Part shown: positions 48,898-58,460 of the stretch, one piece after another
Layout: every line of letters starts with the position of its first letter
Numbering within the stretch: position 1 is the first letter of the stretch
Assembly: GCA_963814055.1 (NCBI GenBank)
Contig: CAWFBJ010000017.1
Location: forward strand, 665,707-729,706
Direction of reading: 5' to 3'
Length of the DNA stretch: 64,000 nt
Source: AWTP1-13 sp963814055
GTDB lineage: Bacteria; Pseudomonadota; Alphaproteobacteria; Rhizobiales; Hyphomicrobiaceae
Program-made: the position numbers and the translations under genes
The notes under the pieces: model-generated
Database searches by the model: none
Told to the model about the DNA's origin: nothing
The model's input: only the letters and a program-made list of their open reading frames with translations

Positions 48898-50076
48898 ATG
48901 GCCTACGCGAAGTCCGCCATCCTTTCATTCGTTGTCGTTGCCGGCGTTCAAGCCCACGTCCTTCCGGTCAGGGCAACGCAGATCAATACCGGGGGTGAAG
49001 CTGGCGCCTATCACGCAAGTTTCTGCCCCGCGCTGGCTGGTCAGCTGAAACTCGCTCAATTCAACTACCGTTGCGCTCCCTCGGCAGGCACACGCGAGAA
49101 CATGGACCGGGTCGCTGCCGACCCACGCCAACTCGGATTTGGCCAGCTGGACGTGTTCGCTCTCGAAAGCCGTCAGCTGAAGGCCGAGACCGCCTTGACG
49201 ATCGTGCGCCAGGACGATGTCCGGGAATGCGTCTTCGCCGTCACGCGCAACAAGCAGATTTCAAACTGGGGCGAATTGTCGGTGAACGCCGGCAATCTGC
49301 GCTTCATCCTGCCTCCCGCCACGTCAGGGAGTAGTGGAACATTCCGGTTTCTGAGCACCGTTGACACAGATGGCTTGGGTCGAGCCAAAGCTGTAACTCA
49401 CGCCAACTCGACCGAAGACGCTATCGGTCAGGCACTCAGCGCCGATGACACCGCAAGCCTGTTCGTCGAGTTTCCCGATCCCGAGAGCAAGCGCTTCGAG
49501 CTCGTGCGCAAACTGGGTGGCCATTTCGTCCCAGTGATCGATCGCACCATCCTGCGCCAAGACATCGGTGGCACGAAAATCTACTATCCGCAGGAGACGG
49601 AGACCGAGGCCGCCGGCTGGGTGCAGTCGGCGCGCAAGCTGGTGACTGCGTGTACACCGCTGGTGGTCTTCACGGGACAGATAGACCGCGTCCAGGGCGA
49701 GACTGCGCGCAAGGACCATGCCGACCTAATCCGGACCATCACTGCGATGAAGCGTGACCTGCTGTTGCCCGAGGAATCATTCCTGGACCGCGCACTCAAG
49801 CGCACGAAAGAACTATCCGCCGTCAGCACCGAGCGCGCGCTCGAATTGACCGATCAGGCGCGTGAGAAGGCTAAACCCTACAGCGACAAAGCCGTAGAGA
49901 AAGCCAAGGAGATCGGCGACCAGGCCAAGCAGGCGGCCGAGAGGGCGGGAGAGGCCGCCAAACCTTACGTTGAAAAGACCAAGGAAGCGGCGCAGAAGGC
50001 CTACGACGAGGCCGTTCGCATCGGCAAGGATTTGATCGACAAGGCAAAGCCCGACCCGGCGCAGAAAAAGGATTGA
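48898..50076 (+). CDS. Exported substrate-binding-like protein with amphipathic helical tail
   Basis: A 392-residue exported protein. The signal peptide is AKSAILSFVVVAGVQAHVLP-like. Residues about 25-270 resemble a type 2 periplasmic binding fold of the TAXI/phosphate-binding kind (GGEAGAYHASFCPALAGQLK; RLGFGQLDVFAL-like segment; LRFILPPATSGSSGTFRFLS, a ligand-loop-like GSSGT). The last 90 residues are a Lys/Glu/Ala repeat, such as QAREKAKPYSDKAVEKAKEI and GEAAKPYVEKTKEAAQKAYD, with an 11-residue periodicity like LEA-type proteins. No permease genes are adjacent, so import is not supported. It is the last large gene before an SDR. Family of the whole protein not recognised. Confidence 0.75.
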   Translation: MAYAKSAILSFVVVAGVQAHVLPVRATQINTGGEAGAYHASFCPALAGQLKLAQFNYRCAPSAGTRENMDRVAADPRQLGFGQLDVFALESRQLKAETALTIVRQDDVRECVFAVTRNKQISNWGELSVNAGNLRFILPPATSGSSGTFRFLSTVDTDGLGRAKAVTHANSTEDAIGQALSADDTASLFVEFPDPESKRFELVRKLGGHFVPVIDRTILRQDIGGTKIYYPQETETEAAGWVQSARKLVTACTPLVVFTGQIDRVQGETARKDHADLIRTITAMKRDLLLPEESFLDRALKRTKELSAVSTERALELTDQAREKAKPYSDKAVEKAKEIGDQAKQAAERAGEAAKPYVEKTKEAAQKAYDEAVRIGKDLIDKAKPDPAQKKD

Positions 50077-50147
50077 GCGCCGAGCCCGCCGGCGAAGGCC
50101 TCTATTCTGCTTGCCAGCGCTGCACGGCGAGGGCTAGCAGTACGGCC

Positions 50148-50876
50148 ATGAGCCCAGCACCACGCCTCGCCGGCCGCCTTGCCCTCGTTACTGGAGCCAC
50201 CCGAGGCATTGGCCGGGCGGTCGCACTGGCTTACGCCAAGGAGGGCGCGCATCTGATCTTGGTCGGCCGCACCGCGGGCGCGCTGGAAGAGGTCGATGAC
50301 GAGATCCGGTCCCTCGGCGGCAACGCAACACTGCTCACCCTTGATTTGAAGAACCGCGACAAGATCGACGCGCTTGGGCCGACCATCTACCAACGCTGGC
50401 AGAAGCTGGACATTGTGGTCGGCAACGCGGGAATACTGGGGCCGTTGTCCCCCCTGGGTCATGTGACGGCGGATGCCTGGGACGAAGTGCTGAACGTCAA
50501 TCTTACTGCCAACTGGCGGCTGATCCGCACGCTGGACCCGCTTCTGAGGCGGTCGGACGCCGGACGGGCGATATTCGTTTCATCCGGCGCCGCTGTCAGT
50601 CGGGCCGCCTACTGGGGCCCCTACGCTGTCTCGAAAGCGGGCCTCGAAGCACTGGTCGTTACCTACGCGCACGAAGTCGAGAACACTCCGGTGCGTGCCA
50701 ATCTTGTCAATCCCGGGCCCACGCGCACAAACATGCGCGCCAAGGCGTTCCCTGGGGAAAACGCCGCTTCGCTCAAGACGCCGGAGTCGATTACTCCGAC
50801 GTTCGTGAGACTGGCCGAGCCTGCCTGCACCGACAACGGCAAGGTTTTCGATCTCAAGACCGGAGACGTGCGCTGA
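50148..50876 (+). CDS. Short-chain dehydrogenase/reductase
   Basis: A 242-residue classical SDR: dinucleotide motif LALVTGATRGIGRAVALAYA, NAG in DIVVGNAGILGPLSPLGHVT, catalytic Ser in AIFVSSGAAVSRAAYWGPYA and Y-x-x-x-K in GPYAVSKAGLEALVVTYAHE. The basic residue after beta-strand 2 (ILVGRTAGALEEV) hints at NADP(H). The substrate cannot be told; similar proteins sit in this place in other Hyphomicrobiales. ATG at 50148, 71 nt after the preceding gene; convergent with the metallo-hydrolase gene. Confidence 0.9.
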   Translation: MSPAPRLAGRLALVTGATRGIGRAVALAYAKEGAHLILVGRTAGALEEVDDEIRSLGGNATLLTLDLKNRDKIDALGPTIYQRWQKLDIVVGNAGILGPLSPLGHVTADAWDEVLNVNLTANWRLIRTLDPLLRRSDAGRAIFVSSGAAVSRAAYWGPYAVSKAGLEALVVTYAHEVENTPVRANLVNPGPTRTNMRAKAFPGENAASLKTPESITPTFVRLAEPACTDNGKVFDLKTGDVR

Positions 50877-50892
50877 AACGCGGCGCCGCTCT

Positions 50893-51690
50893 TCAGTCGA
50901 CCTCCACCACCATGCCGTCGTAGCCCGGCTCGACATGCGGTGGAAGCTGTCGGCGAAGCGCCTCGTAGTCGAGTTCGACCGTCATATGCGTCAGGATTGC
51001 GCGTTTGACGCCCAGGCGTTCGATCCAGTCCAGCGCTTGCTTGACCGAGAAGTGGCTTGGATGCGGCATGGGGCGCAGTGCATCGACGATCCACAAATCG
51101 AGCCCTTGCAAAAGCGCGATCGAGCTATCGGGAATGCCGCTGATATCGGGTGAGTAGGCGACGTTGCCGAAGCGGAAGCCTAGCGACGCGCCGTCGCCGT
51201 GTTTCTGCTCGATGGGAATACTCTCCACGACTCCGCCGTTGCCTTCAATCCGAATTGGTTTGGGCGGGTGAATATCGTGCGCGTGAAGAATGGAAGGATA
51301 AAGGGAACCCGGCTTCTGAGCGAAGCAGTACTCGAAACGGCTTTCCAAGGCCGTGCGCGTTGCTGCATCCGCCCACACGCGGATGCGGCGGCGCATATTG
51401 AAGAAAACGCCACGCAGGTCGTCTATGCCGTGGGTATGGTCGGCGTGGTCGTGCGTATAGAGTACTCCGTCCAGGGTCTCGACGCGCGCATCGAGCAGTT
51501 GTTCGCGAAGGTCCGTGGGCGTATCGACCAGCACGGTCGTGCGGCCGCCTTTGGCGAAACGATCCACCAGCAGCGCGCAGCGCCGCCGCCGGTTCTTCGG
51601 ATTGGCCGGATCGCAAGCGCCCCAGACCGGTCCAACCCGCGGAACCCCGCCGGAAGATCCGGTACCAAGCAGCGTGAATCGTGTGGTCAT
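50893..51690 (-). CDS. Metallo-beta-lactamase fold hydrolase (PhnP-like)
   Basis: A 265-residue metallo-beta-lactamase fold protein with the metal motif LYTHDHADHTHGIDDLRGVF (H-x-H-x-D-H), a later SPDISGIPDSSIALLQGLDL (metal Asp) and ILTHMTVELDYEALRRQLPP (last His). The N-terminal FTLLGTGSSGGVPRVGPVWG matches the PhnP/cyclic-phosphodiesterase branch, which cuts phosphoribosyl cyclic phosphate or related cyclic phosphodiesters. Located in the metG-tatD operon rather than with phn genes, so a housekeeping phosphodiesterase is the safer reading. ATG overlaps the tatD stop by 4 nt. Confidence 0.9.
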   Translation of the reverse strand: MTTRFTLLGTGSSGGVPRVGPVWGACDPANPKNRRRRCALLVDRFAKGGRTTVLVDTPTDLREQLLDARVETLDGVLYTHDHADHTHGIDDLRGVFFNMRRRIRVWADAATRTALESRFEYCFAQKPGSLYPSILHAHDIHPPKPIRIEGNGGVVESIPIEQKHGDGASLGFRFGNVAYSPDISGIPDSSIALLQGLDLWIVDALRPMPHPSHFSVKQALDWIERLGVKRAILTHMTVELDYEALRRQLPPHVEPGYDGMVVEVD

Positions 51691-52481
51691 GTTGCGATGA
51701 CGGTGCGTGGCGTCTTGTTGTAGAGGCGAAAGAAGTTCTCGGTTGTGATCTGGGCCAGCTCGTCGAGCGTAACGCCTTTCACCTTGGCAAGCGCTGCGGC
51801 GGTTTCAACCACGTAAGCCGGCTCATTGCGCTTTCCGCGGTATTTGCCGGGCGCAAGGTAGGGCGCATCGGTCTCCACCAGCAATCGATCGAGCGGTACC
51901 GACCTGGCCACCTCGCGCAACGCATCGGATTTCTTGAACGTCAGGATACCCGAGAAGGACACATAGAGACCAAGGCTGATCCCGCGCCGTGCCAGATCGG
52001 CACTGCCAGTGAAGCAATGCAGCACCGCCGGAAATGCGCCGCTTGCCATTTCCTTTTCCAGGATGCTTGCCATGTCTCCGTCGGCGTCGCGCGCATGGAT
52101 CACGAGCGGCAATTGGGTTTCGCGCGCAGCAGCGATGTGACTGCGAAAACCCTGTTCCTGCGCGGCCCGTGGACTCTTGTCGTAGAAATAGTCGAGGCCG
52201 GCTTCGCCGATGGCGACTACTTTGGGATGGCGGCTCAGCCGTACGATTTCGTCCACCGGCACATCCAGTTCTTCATGGGCGTAGTGCGGGTGCGTGCCAA
52301 CGGAACAGAAGACGTTGGCGTGCGCATCGGCAATCTGCAGCAGCCGATCGAAGCGGCGAATGCGGGTGGAGATGGTGACCATCAGCCCGACGCCGGCCGT
52401 CTTGGCCCGGGCAATGACGCCGTCGAGCTCATCGGCAAAATCCGGGAAGTCGAGATGGCAATGGTGGTCGACGAGCGTCAT
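51687..52481 (-). CDS. tatD: TatD family metal-dependent deoxyribonuclease
   Basis: TatD is a TIM-barrel metal-dependent 3'-5' exonuclease/hydrolase. The 264-residue protein has the N-terminal ligand motif LVDHHCHLDFPDFADELDGV, FCSVGTHPHYAHEELDVPVD, KVVAIGEAGLDYFYDKSPRA, PLVIHARDADGDMASILEKE, VLHCFTGSADLARRGISLGL and LLVETDAPYLAPGKYRGKRN, all hallmark. It is followed with 4-nt overlap by the metallo-hydrolase gene and preceded by metG with an 84-nt gap, so metG-tatD-hydrolase is a likely operon. Confidence 0.96.
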   Translation of the reverse strand: MTLVDHHCHLDFPDFADELDGVIARAKTAGVGLMVTISTRIRRFDRLLQIADAHANVFCSVGTHPHYAHEELDVPVDEIVRLSRHPKVVAIGEAGLDYFYDKSPRAAQEQGFRSHIAAARETQLPLVIHARDADGDMASILEKEMASGAFPAVLHCFTGSADLARRGISLGLYVSFSGILTFKKSDALREVARSVPLDRLLVETDAPYLAPGKYRGKRNEPAYVVETAAALAKVKGVTLDELAQITTENFFRLYNKTPRTVIAT

Positions 52482-52565
52482 GGGGCTATGGGGATCAAAC
52501 CCTTCTCAACACAGTGAACTTATGGTCCTGGAGCCCGACCCCATACCAGCCTTTTTCTCGTTGCG

Positions 52566-54164
52566 TCACTTCGGCGGCTTCTGCTTCTTGGGCTTCGCAT
52601 CGGGCTCGGCTTCCGCCTCTGGATCCACATAGCGCGGAAACGCTCCGGCCGGTGGCGGAATGACGGTGCCGGGTTTGAGCCGTCCAGCCTCGCCCAGGGC
52701 CGCAAAGCTGCGCGCCTCGGGGGCCTGGCTCAGCCCATCCAGCAACCTGCCGGCCCCGTCCGGCGTTACCGGTTGCGCCAGGATTGCAACCTGGCGCACG
52801 ACCTCGGCCGTCACGTAAAGAACCGTTTCCATGCGCCTGAAGTCCGTCTTGCGCTTGGCCCACGGTTCCTCGCCCGCGAAGTAGCGGTTGGCATCCGCCA
52901 CCACGGCCCACACGGCGTCGAGATACGCCTTGATGCCCTGCCGATCCATGGCTCCACGCGCCTTGGCGTGCAAAGCGTCGGCCGCCGCGAGGATCGCCGT
53001 ATCGGCGTCCGTGAATGATCCAGGCTCGGGGATCTTCCCCTCGCAGTTCTTGGCGATCATCGACAGCGACCGCTGCGCCAGGTTGCCCAGATCGTTCGCC
53101 AGGTCCGCGTTGATACGGTTGACGATGGCCTCGTGGTTATAGTTGCCGTCCTGACCGAAGACGACTTCACGCAGGAAGAAGTAGCGCACCTGGTCGACGC
53201 CGTAGGCCTTCACCAGGTCGAACGGATCGACCACGTTGCCGACCGACTTCGACATCTTCTCGCCGCGGTTCAACACGAAGCCGTGGCTGAACACGCGCTT
53301 GGGAAGTTCGATGCCCGCCGACATGAGAAACGCCGGCCAGTACACCGCGTGAAAGCGCAGGATGTCCTTGCCTATGACGTGCACGTCAGCCGGCCAATAG
53401 CGCCACAACGGACTCTTCTCATCCGGGAAGCCGACGCCCGTGACGTAGTTGGTCAGCGCGTCAACCCACACGTACATGACGTGCTCCGGCACGCCGGGCA
53501 CCGGAATGCCCCAATCGAGCGTGGTGCGCGAAACGGACAGGTCCTCCAGACCGCCCTTCACGAAACTTATAACTTCGTTCCTGCGCTCAGGCGGCAGGAT
53601 GAAATCGGGATGCTCCTCGTAGTGGGCGAGCAGCTTGTCCTGGTAGGCGGAAAGCCGGAAGAAGAAAGTGTCCTCCTCGAACCATTCGACAGGCGTGCCC
53701 TGGGGACCGAGGCGCACGCCATCCGGTCCGAGCGTCGTTTCCTTCTCGGCGTAGAACGCCTCATCGCGCACGGAATACCAACCGGCGTACTTCTTCAGGA
53801 AGATGTCGCCGTTCTGCGCCCGCTGCATACGCCGCCAGATTTCCTCCGACGACCGGTAGTGCCGCGGCTCCGTGGTGCGGATGAATTCATCGTTGGATAG
53901 GTTCAGGGCCGCCGCCATCTCGCGAAAGCGCGCAGAATTGCGATCGGCAAGTGCGCGAGGGCTCAAGCCTTCCTTCTGCGCCGTCTGCTTCATCTTCAGG
54001 CCGTGCTCATCGGTGCCGGTCAGAAAGAACACGTCCTTCCCGTCGAGCCGCTCGAAGCGCGCTATCGCATCGGTCGCGATTGCTTCGTAGGCATGACCGA
54101 TATGGGGCGCACCGTTGGGGTAGGAGATGGCCGTCGTGATGTAGAATTTCGTTTGCCCGCTCAT
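52566..54164 (-). CDS. metG: Methionyl-tRNA synthetase
   Basis: MetG charges tRNA-Met. The 532-residue protein is a short (type 2) form without the C-terminal tRNA-binding domain. It has FYITTAISYPNGAPHIGHAY with HIGH motif, FLTGTDEHGLKMKQTAQKEG, the KMSKS loop in HGFVLNRGEKMSKSVGNVVD and the anticodon-binding helical domain. The C-terminus ends in a Pro/Lys-rich tail (YVDPEAEAEPDAKPKKQKPP). It lies 268 nt after holB on the same strand. That gap contains no convincing gene. Confidence 0.97.
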   Translation of the reverse strand: MSGQTKFYITTAISYPNGAPHIGHAYEAIATDAIARFERLDGKDVFFLTGTDEHGLKMKQTAQKEGLSPRALADRNSARFREMAAALNLSNDEFIRTTEPRHYRSSEEIWRRMQRAQNGDIFLKKYAGWYSVRDEAFYAEKETTLGPDGVRLGPQGTPVEWFEEDTFFFRLSAYQDKLLAHYEEHPDFILPPERRNEVISFVKGGLEDLSVSRTTLDWGIPVPGVPEHVMYVWVDALTNYVTGVGFPDEKSPLWRYWPADVHVIGKDILRFHAVYWPAFLMSAGIELPKRVFSHGFVLNRGEKMSKSVGNVVDPFDLVKAYGVDQVRYFFLREVVFGQDGNYNHEAIVNRINADLANDLGNLAQRSLSMIAKNCEGKIPEPGSFTDADTAILAAADALHAKARGAMDRQGIKAYLDAVWAVVADANRYFAGEEPWAKRKTDFRRMETVLYVTAEVVRQVAILAQPVTPDGAGRLLDGLSQAPEARSFAALGEAGRLKPGTVIPPPAGAFPRYVDPEAEAEPDAKPKKQKPPK

Positions 54165-54432
54165 GGTGGCAGGTTCCGTTGTCTGGCTGATCGTTGAAAG
54201 CGAGGAATTTGCCCGGCAGGGCTGCGGAAGCGATCAGCGCATTCGAGCGAGGGCACGGCCGACCGCGACCGGCAAAACAAACCAGAAACGGGAGGCTTCG
54301 AGGATCATCGCTTCAATCGCTGCAAGATTGCGGGCTCCAGTACCACGAAAAAGGAGGGCGTACCAGCCACAAGGCCGAGCAGCCAAATTCGCGCCTCGCG
54401 CCAATATCCGGCCTGCGTTTGCAATTTGTTAC

Positions 54433-55557
54433 TCAGGGTTTCGCAACCGCCTCGAGCCGAGCGAACGTGCGAATGATCAGCGCTTTCCGATCGAGGTTGA
54501 GTTCATCGGCTTCGGCCTTGTCGCCCAGGATCGTTTCCCACAAGGCGGCCCAATGCGGAAGCCTGGCTTCGGAAATCAGCCCGGCGGAGAGGGGTGCCCC
54601 GGCAGCGGTTCCCTGACCCATCGCACGGCCCCGGGCCAGGCGTGCGAGCGCATCCATAAAAAGTTCAAAAAAGGCTTCAAAGCGCTGCTCCTGGGCATTA
54701 CCGGCCAACGAGTCGGCCAGCGCATGAGCCGACGTCCAATCGACCTGCGGCAGATGCGCGAAGATGCCGGCAATGCGTTCATTGAGTTCCAGCCCACCCG
54801 TCGCGGCCAACTGCAGTGCCCGGCGCACGCTGCCCGCGGCGAGGCGCTCAAGCTGGTCCCATTGCGCACCCGAAGGCGGCTCCATTTCTGCCGCTGCCAG
54901 AGCCGCCTCGGTGGCCTCGCGCAGCGGCTGCGCTGCGAGTGGCTGCAGGTCCAGGCGGCGACAGCGCGAGCGGATGGTCGGCAAAAGTCCACTTGGCTCT
55001 GACGCGACGAGCACAAACAGGCAGCGCCGAGGCGGCTCTTCCAGAGATTTGAGGAGCGCATTGGCGGCGTTCAAGTTTAGCTCGTCGGCGGTATCGACTA
55101 TGACGATGCGCCACGCTTCATCGCCTGATGTCAGCCCCAGGAACGATTTCAGGCGGCGCACTTCATCGACCGGAATAGCGCTGCCGAACCGCTTTGCCTT
55201 ACCGTCATAGGGCCGGCGCAGCACCAGCAGGCCTGGATGCGAAAGCGCCGCCACCTGCCGCGCTGCGATGGAACTTGCGGGGACTGCCAGTCTCTTCCCG
55301 GATTGGTCCCTCTCCTCCGGTCGTGCCAATACGTGCCGCGCCAAGCCATAGGCCAGCGTTGCCTTGCCAATTCCCGCGCGCCCGGCAAACAGCCAGGCAT
55401 GATGCATCCGCCCGCCGGCAAAAGCGTCGGCCAGCATCTCTTCCGCCGCCTGGTGCCCAAGTAGAGTGCTGGTTTCACGTGGATGCGGAAAACCTTCGAG
55501 GCGGTCAGCCTCGGGCAGTGCCTCGATTTCCTGGAATGCGGGCGCGCGCGCCATCAC
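54433..55557 (-). CDS. holB: DNA polymerase III delta' subunit
   Basis: HolB is part of the clamp loader. The 374-residue protein starts MMARAPAFQEIEALPEADRL, followed by RETSTLLGHQAAEEMLADAF and the P-loop-like LFAGRAGIGKATLAYGLARH. The Walker B/sensor region is DEAWRIVIVDTADELNLNAA and NALLKSLEEPPRRCLFVLVA, then PTIRSRCRRLDLQPLAAQPL. Zinc-finger cysteines of the DnaX type are absent, as expected for delta'. Start overlaps tmk by 4 nt; tmk-holB-metG is the standard rhizobial order. Confidence 0.95.
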   Translation of the reverse strand: MMARAPAFQEIEALPEADRLEGFPHPRETSTLLGHQAAEEMLADAFAGGRMHHAWLFAGRAGIGKATLAYGLARHVLARPEERDQSGKRLAVPASSIAARQVAALSHPGLLVLRRPYDGKAKRFGSAIPVDEVRRLKSFLGLTSGDEAWRIVIVDTADELNLNAANALLKSLEEPPRRCLFVLVASEPSGLLPTIRSRCRRLDLQPLAAQPLREATEAALAAAEMEPPSGAQWDQLERLAAGSVRRALQLAATGGLELNERIAGIFAHLPQVDWTSAHALADSLAGNAQEQRFEAFFELFMDALARLARGRAMGQGTAAGAPLSAGLISEARLPHWAALWETILGDKAEADELNLDRKALIIRTFARLEAVAKP

Positions 55558-56216
55558 CGCTGTCCCGGAAGCATCAAACGACGCTCCACCTGCGCCATTA
55601 CGTCAGCCGCGATCTGCTCTTCCTGGGCCGTGCCGTCCAGCACGTGGCATCGGTGCGGCTCCGCCTTGGCCACAGCGAGAAAGCCCTCGCGCAAACGGAC
55701 GTGATAGTCGATCTCGCGCTTCTCGTAGGTATCTGCGGCGTCCCCCGACAGGGCTTGTGCGAGGCGGCGGGTGGTGGCGCGGCGCAGGCCCACCTCGGCG
55801 GGAATATCGAGCACGAACGTGAGATCGGGATAGGTCAGCTTCACGACGATCAGTTCGAACGCCTTGAATACTTCGAGCGGCAGTCCGCCAGCTTCGACCT
55901 GATAGACGCGCGTCGAATCGGAAAAACGGTCGGAGATGACCCACCGCCCGGCCACCAAGGCCGGGCGGATCACTTTCTCGATATGATCGGCGCGCGCTGC
56001 ATAGAACAGAAGCGCTTCCGAAAGCGGGGAATGCGGCGCGGTCGCAGGATCGAGAATGAGATTGCGCACCTGCTCGGCAAATGGCGAACCGCCCGGCTCG
56101 CGCGTGAGGACACCGTCAATCCCTCTCCCGCGCAGCGCGTCGGCCAACAGGCGAGCCTGCGTGGATTTACCGGAGCCCTCGCCGCCTTCGAAGGTGATGA
56201 ACCGACCCGATGGCAT
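55554..56216 (-). CDS. tmk: Thymidylate kinase
   Basis: Tmk makes dTDP from dTMP. The 220-residue product has FITFEGGEGSGKSTQARLLA (P-loop), GVLTREPGGSPFAEQVRNLI (DRX/REPGG region), VISDRFSDSTRVYQVEAGGL and the lid with a Thr/Arg-rich segment (GLRRATTRRLAQALSGDAAD). ATG at 56216 (MPSGRFITFEGGEGSG) lies 2 nt from the dacA stop; the upstream GTG at 56225 would overlap dacA. Overlap with holB by 4 nt indicates coupling. Confidence 0.96.
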   Translation of the reverse strand: MPSGRFITFEGGEGSGKSTQARLLADALRGRGIDGVLTREPGGSPFAEQVRNLILDPATAPHSPLSEALLFYAARADHIEKVIRPALVAGRWVISDRFSDSTRVYQVEAGGLPLEVFKAFELIVVKLTYPDLTFVLDIPAEVGLRRATTRRLAQALSGDAADTYEKREIDYHVRLREGFLAVAKAEPHRCHVLDGTAQEEQIAADVMAQVERRLMLPGQR

Positions 56217-56218
56217 AA

Positions 56219-57479
56219 TTAGCACTGGCCACGCCGCTGTGCTGCACTGGCCGCCTGCTCCTTTGCAGAAACCACTACCGCATCCACCCGGTAGCCAAAT
56301 AAAGCAGCGAGTTCAAGCCCGCGGCGCGCGAAGCCCGCCTTCTCTACACCTTCGGCCGCGAAAAGCGGCACCTCATTGGTGGCGTCGGATGAGGTTGTCA
56401 CGCGCAGCGTGGCGATCTGATCGCCCTTTCTGATGGGGGGTTTCAGCGGCCCCTTGTAAAAGATCCGAGCGGAAAGCTTCTGGTTGGCCGGGAATCGCGG
56501 CAGCACGACATTGACACCATCATTGCCCGTCAGGGGCAGGTACATGCGCTCACCTCCCCAGATTCGCGCATACCCCACGATCTCGCCCGGTTCGAACAGC
56601 CGGGCCTCCGAAAAGTTCTTGAAGCCCCACTCGAACAGTCGACGACCGTCGTCCTTGCGGTCTTCCGGTGAAGCCGCACCTCCGATGACCATGATCAACC
56701 GGCGATTGTCCACCTTGGCGGAAGCCACGATGCTGTAGCCCGACTCTTTGACATAGCCGGTCTTGAGCCCATCGACACCGGCCACCGCACCCAGCAACGG
56801 ATTGCGATTGAAGAATTTATGCTGACGATAGTTGAACTCGCGCTGAGCAAATATCGGATAGTATTCGGGATAGTCCTTGATGATCATGCGTGCGAGAAGG
56901 GCGAGCTCTCGCATCGTCGACAGATGCTCCGGATGATACAGCCCGGTGGCGTTCCTGAAGACCGATTTCTTGAGACCGAGCCGGCGCGCCTGTTCCGTCA
57001 TGGCCTCGGCAAATTTCTGCTCGCTGCCGCCGAGCCTCTCTGCCATGGCGATAGAGGCGTCATTGCCGGACTGCACAATGATGCCCTTCAGCATCTCGTC
57101 GACCTTGGCGGTCTTGCCCAGCGGCACGAACATCGCAGACGTCCGTGACGGCGCGCCGCCGGTTCTCCAGGCATACTCGCTCATCATCACTTCTGTTTCG
57201 AGCGTGATCTCGCCGGCCCGCAAAGCGTTGAATATCATGATGAGCAGCATCAGTTTGCTCATGCTCGCAGGCGGCACAAGTTCATCGGCATTGCGCTGGA
57301 AGAGGATGCCGCCCGAGTTCCGCATCCATAAGAATCGCCTGAGGGGACTTGATGACCACCTCGCCGCTCTGTGCACGCAATGAGCGCGGGCCGGCGACAA
57401 GCGATCCGAAGGCCACAAGCAGGGCGACAGCACCTCGCCAGAAGCGCTGTGACGGCCGTGTTGCGCCAGCACAAACCAT
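56219..57479 (-). CDS. dacA: D-alanyl-D-alanine carboxypeptidase, PBP5/6 type (frameshifted)
   Basis: A low-molecular-weight penicillin-binding protein that trims pentapeptides. The signal peptide and first strand are in one frame (MVCAGATRPSQRFWRGAVAL; LVAFGSLVAGPRSLRAQSGE; VVIKSPQAILMDA) and the rest in another; an extra C on the plus strand near 57320 joins LMDA to NSGGILFQRNADELVPPASM. Catalytic motifs are SxxK in PPASMSKLMLLIMIFNAL, SGN in IIVQSGNDASIAMAERLG and KTG in GVDGLKTGYVKESGYSIVAS. A C-terminal beta domain (GPLKPPIRKGDQIATLRVTT) follows, then an amphipathic anchor-like end. Corrected length about 419 residues. Confidence 0.92.
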
Positions 57480-57538
57480 CGCCCAATACCCTGAAGTCGT
57501 GACTACGCGGGGACTATCGGATCGGCCGAGCCACCAAG

Positions 57539-58180
57539 TCAACGGCCTAGCCGCGGAAGCGACGCATTCAAGGCCGCCACCCGATACCAATGCTGCCCGG
57601 CTAGGAAGCGCTGCTCGTAGTGGTCGTCGCCATTGAGGGGCGCACGTCCAGCGTAGCGCACGCGCACGACCGCAGTACCGCGCATCTCAAATCCCAGCAG
57701 CCGCGCGCTGGCACGCGAAAGATCGATCACACGCCCGCGTGCATAAGGGCCCCTGTCGTTGATGCGCACCAGCAGCGTGCGCCCGTTGGTCGTGTTTGTG
57801 ACGTAGGCGTAGGACGGCAGCGGCAGTGTGGGATGAGCCGCGGTCAGCGCCCACATGTCGAAGATCTCTCCGTTGGCGGTTTTTCGGCCGTGGAAGTCTT
57901 CGCTGTAAAAGGACGCGATACCAGTGCGATCGTAGGCGGGGTCTTCGGCCGGGGTAAAGAGGGCCCCATCGATCCGATAGGGGTTGCCAATCTTGTAGGA
58001 GCCGCCACCCTTGGGAACGGGTTGACCTGGAGGAATGACGCGCGGGCTTACCGGCGCATCCGTTCGAGGTGTTATCCGCGCTTCTCGACCGCGGTCGGTG
58101 CGGGCGCAGGCGCCCGCGAACACGACAAGGATACTGGCACCGAGGCACATGGCCCGGCCCCATCGCAACGGCATACGCAT
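57539..58180 (-). CDS. rlpA: RlpA-like septal lipoprotein / lytic transglycosylase
   Basis: RlpA proteins are double-psi beta-barrel lytic transglycosylases acting on denuded glycans at the septum. The 213-residue protein starts MRMPLRWGRAMCLGASILVV, with a Cys after FAGA that may be lipidated although the lipobox is atypical. The barrel has RTGIASFYSEDFHGRKTANG, EIFDMWALTAAHPTLPLPSY, the catalytic Asp region VRINDRGPYARGRVIDLSRA and SARLLGFEMRGTAVVRVRYA. No SPOR domain follows. dacA starts 60 nt downstream on the same strand, the usual rlpA-dacA-tmk order. In-frame upstream residues before 58180 are arginine-rich and not needed. Confidence 0.92.
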   Translation of the reverse strand: MRMPLRWGRAMCLGASILVVFAGACARTDRGREARITPRTDAPVSPRVIPPGQPVPKGGGSYKIGNPYRIDGALFTPAEDPAYDRTGIASFYSEDFHGRKTANGEIFDMWALTAAHPTLPLPSYAYVTNTTNGRTLLVRINDRGPYARGRVIDLSRASARLLGFEMRGTAVVRVRYAGRAPLNGDDHYEQRFLAGQHWYRVAALNASLPRLGR

Positions 58181-58460
58181 GGAACACTTTGCTCGTTCGA
58201 ATCGCGCTCGCAACCTCTTCGGTGCGAGCAACGTCAGAACGTTCGCACCTGATCGTTAGCATTGCGTTAACCACGGCACACAAGGTGCGCAGACGCTTTT
58301 GGCCCACTCAAAGCTCTCTTGCGCGTCGCATGTGCGATCAGGCCTTCGCAGGCGTCATCTTCGCCTGTGCATGAGTAGGTTGGGGAAAACGCATCGCGAA
58401 CCATGACCTTCTCCCGCGTCACGGACTATGTTGCGCTCCAGACAGTTCTGGGGGGTGGAT

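Noticed and set aside
54305..54424. A 39-residue minus-strand frame with one hydrophobic stretch in the metG-holB gap.
   Set aside because: TTG start, no ribosome-binding site, and no support beyond the hydrophobic stretch (IWLLGLVAGTPSFFVVL). The 268-nt gap is otherwise featureless.
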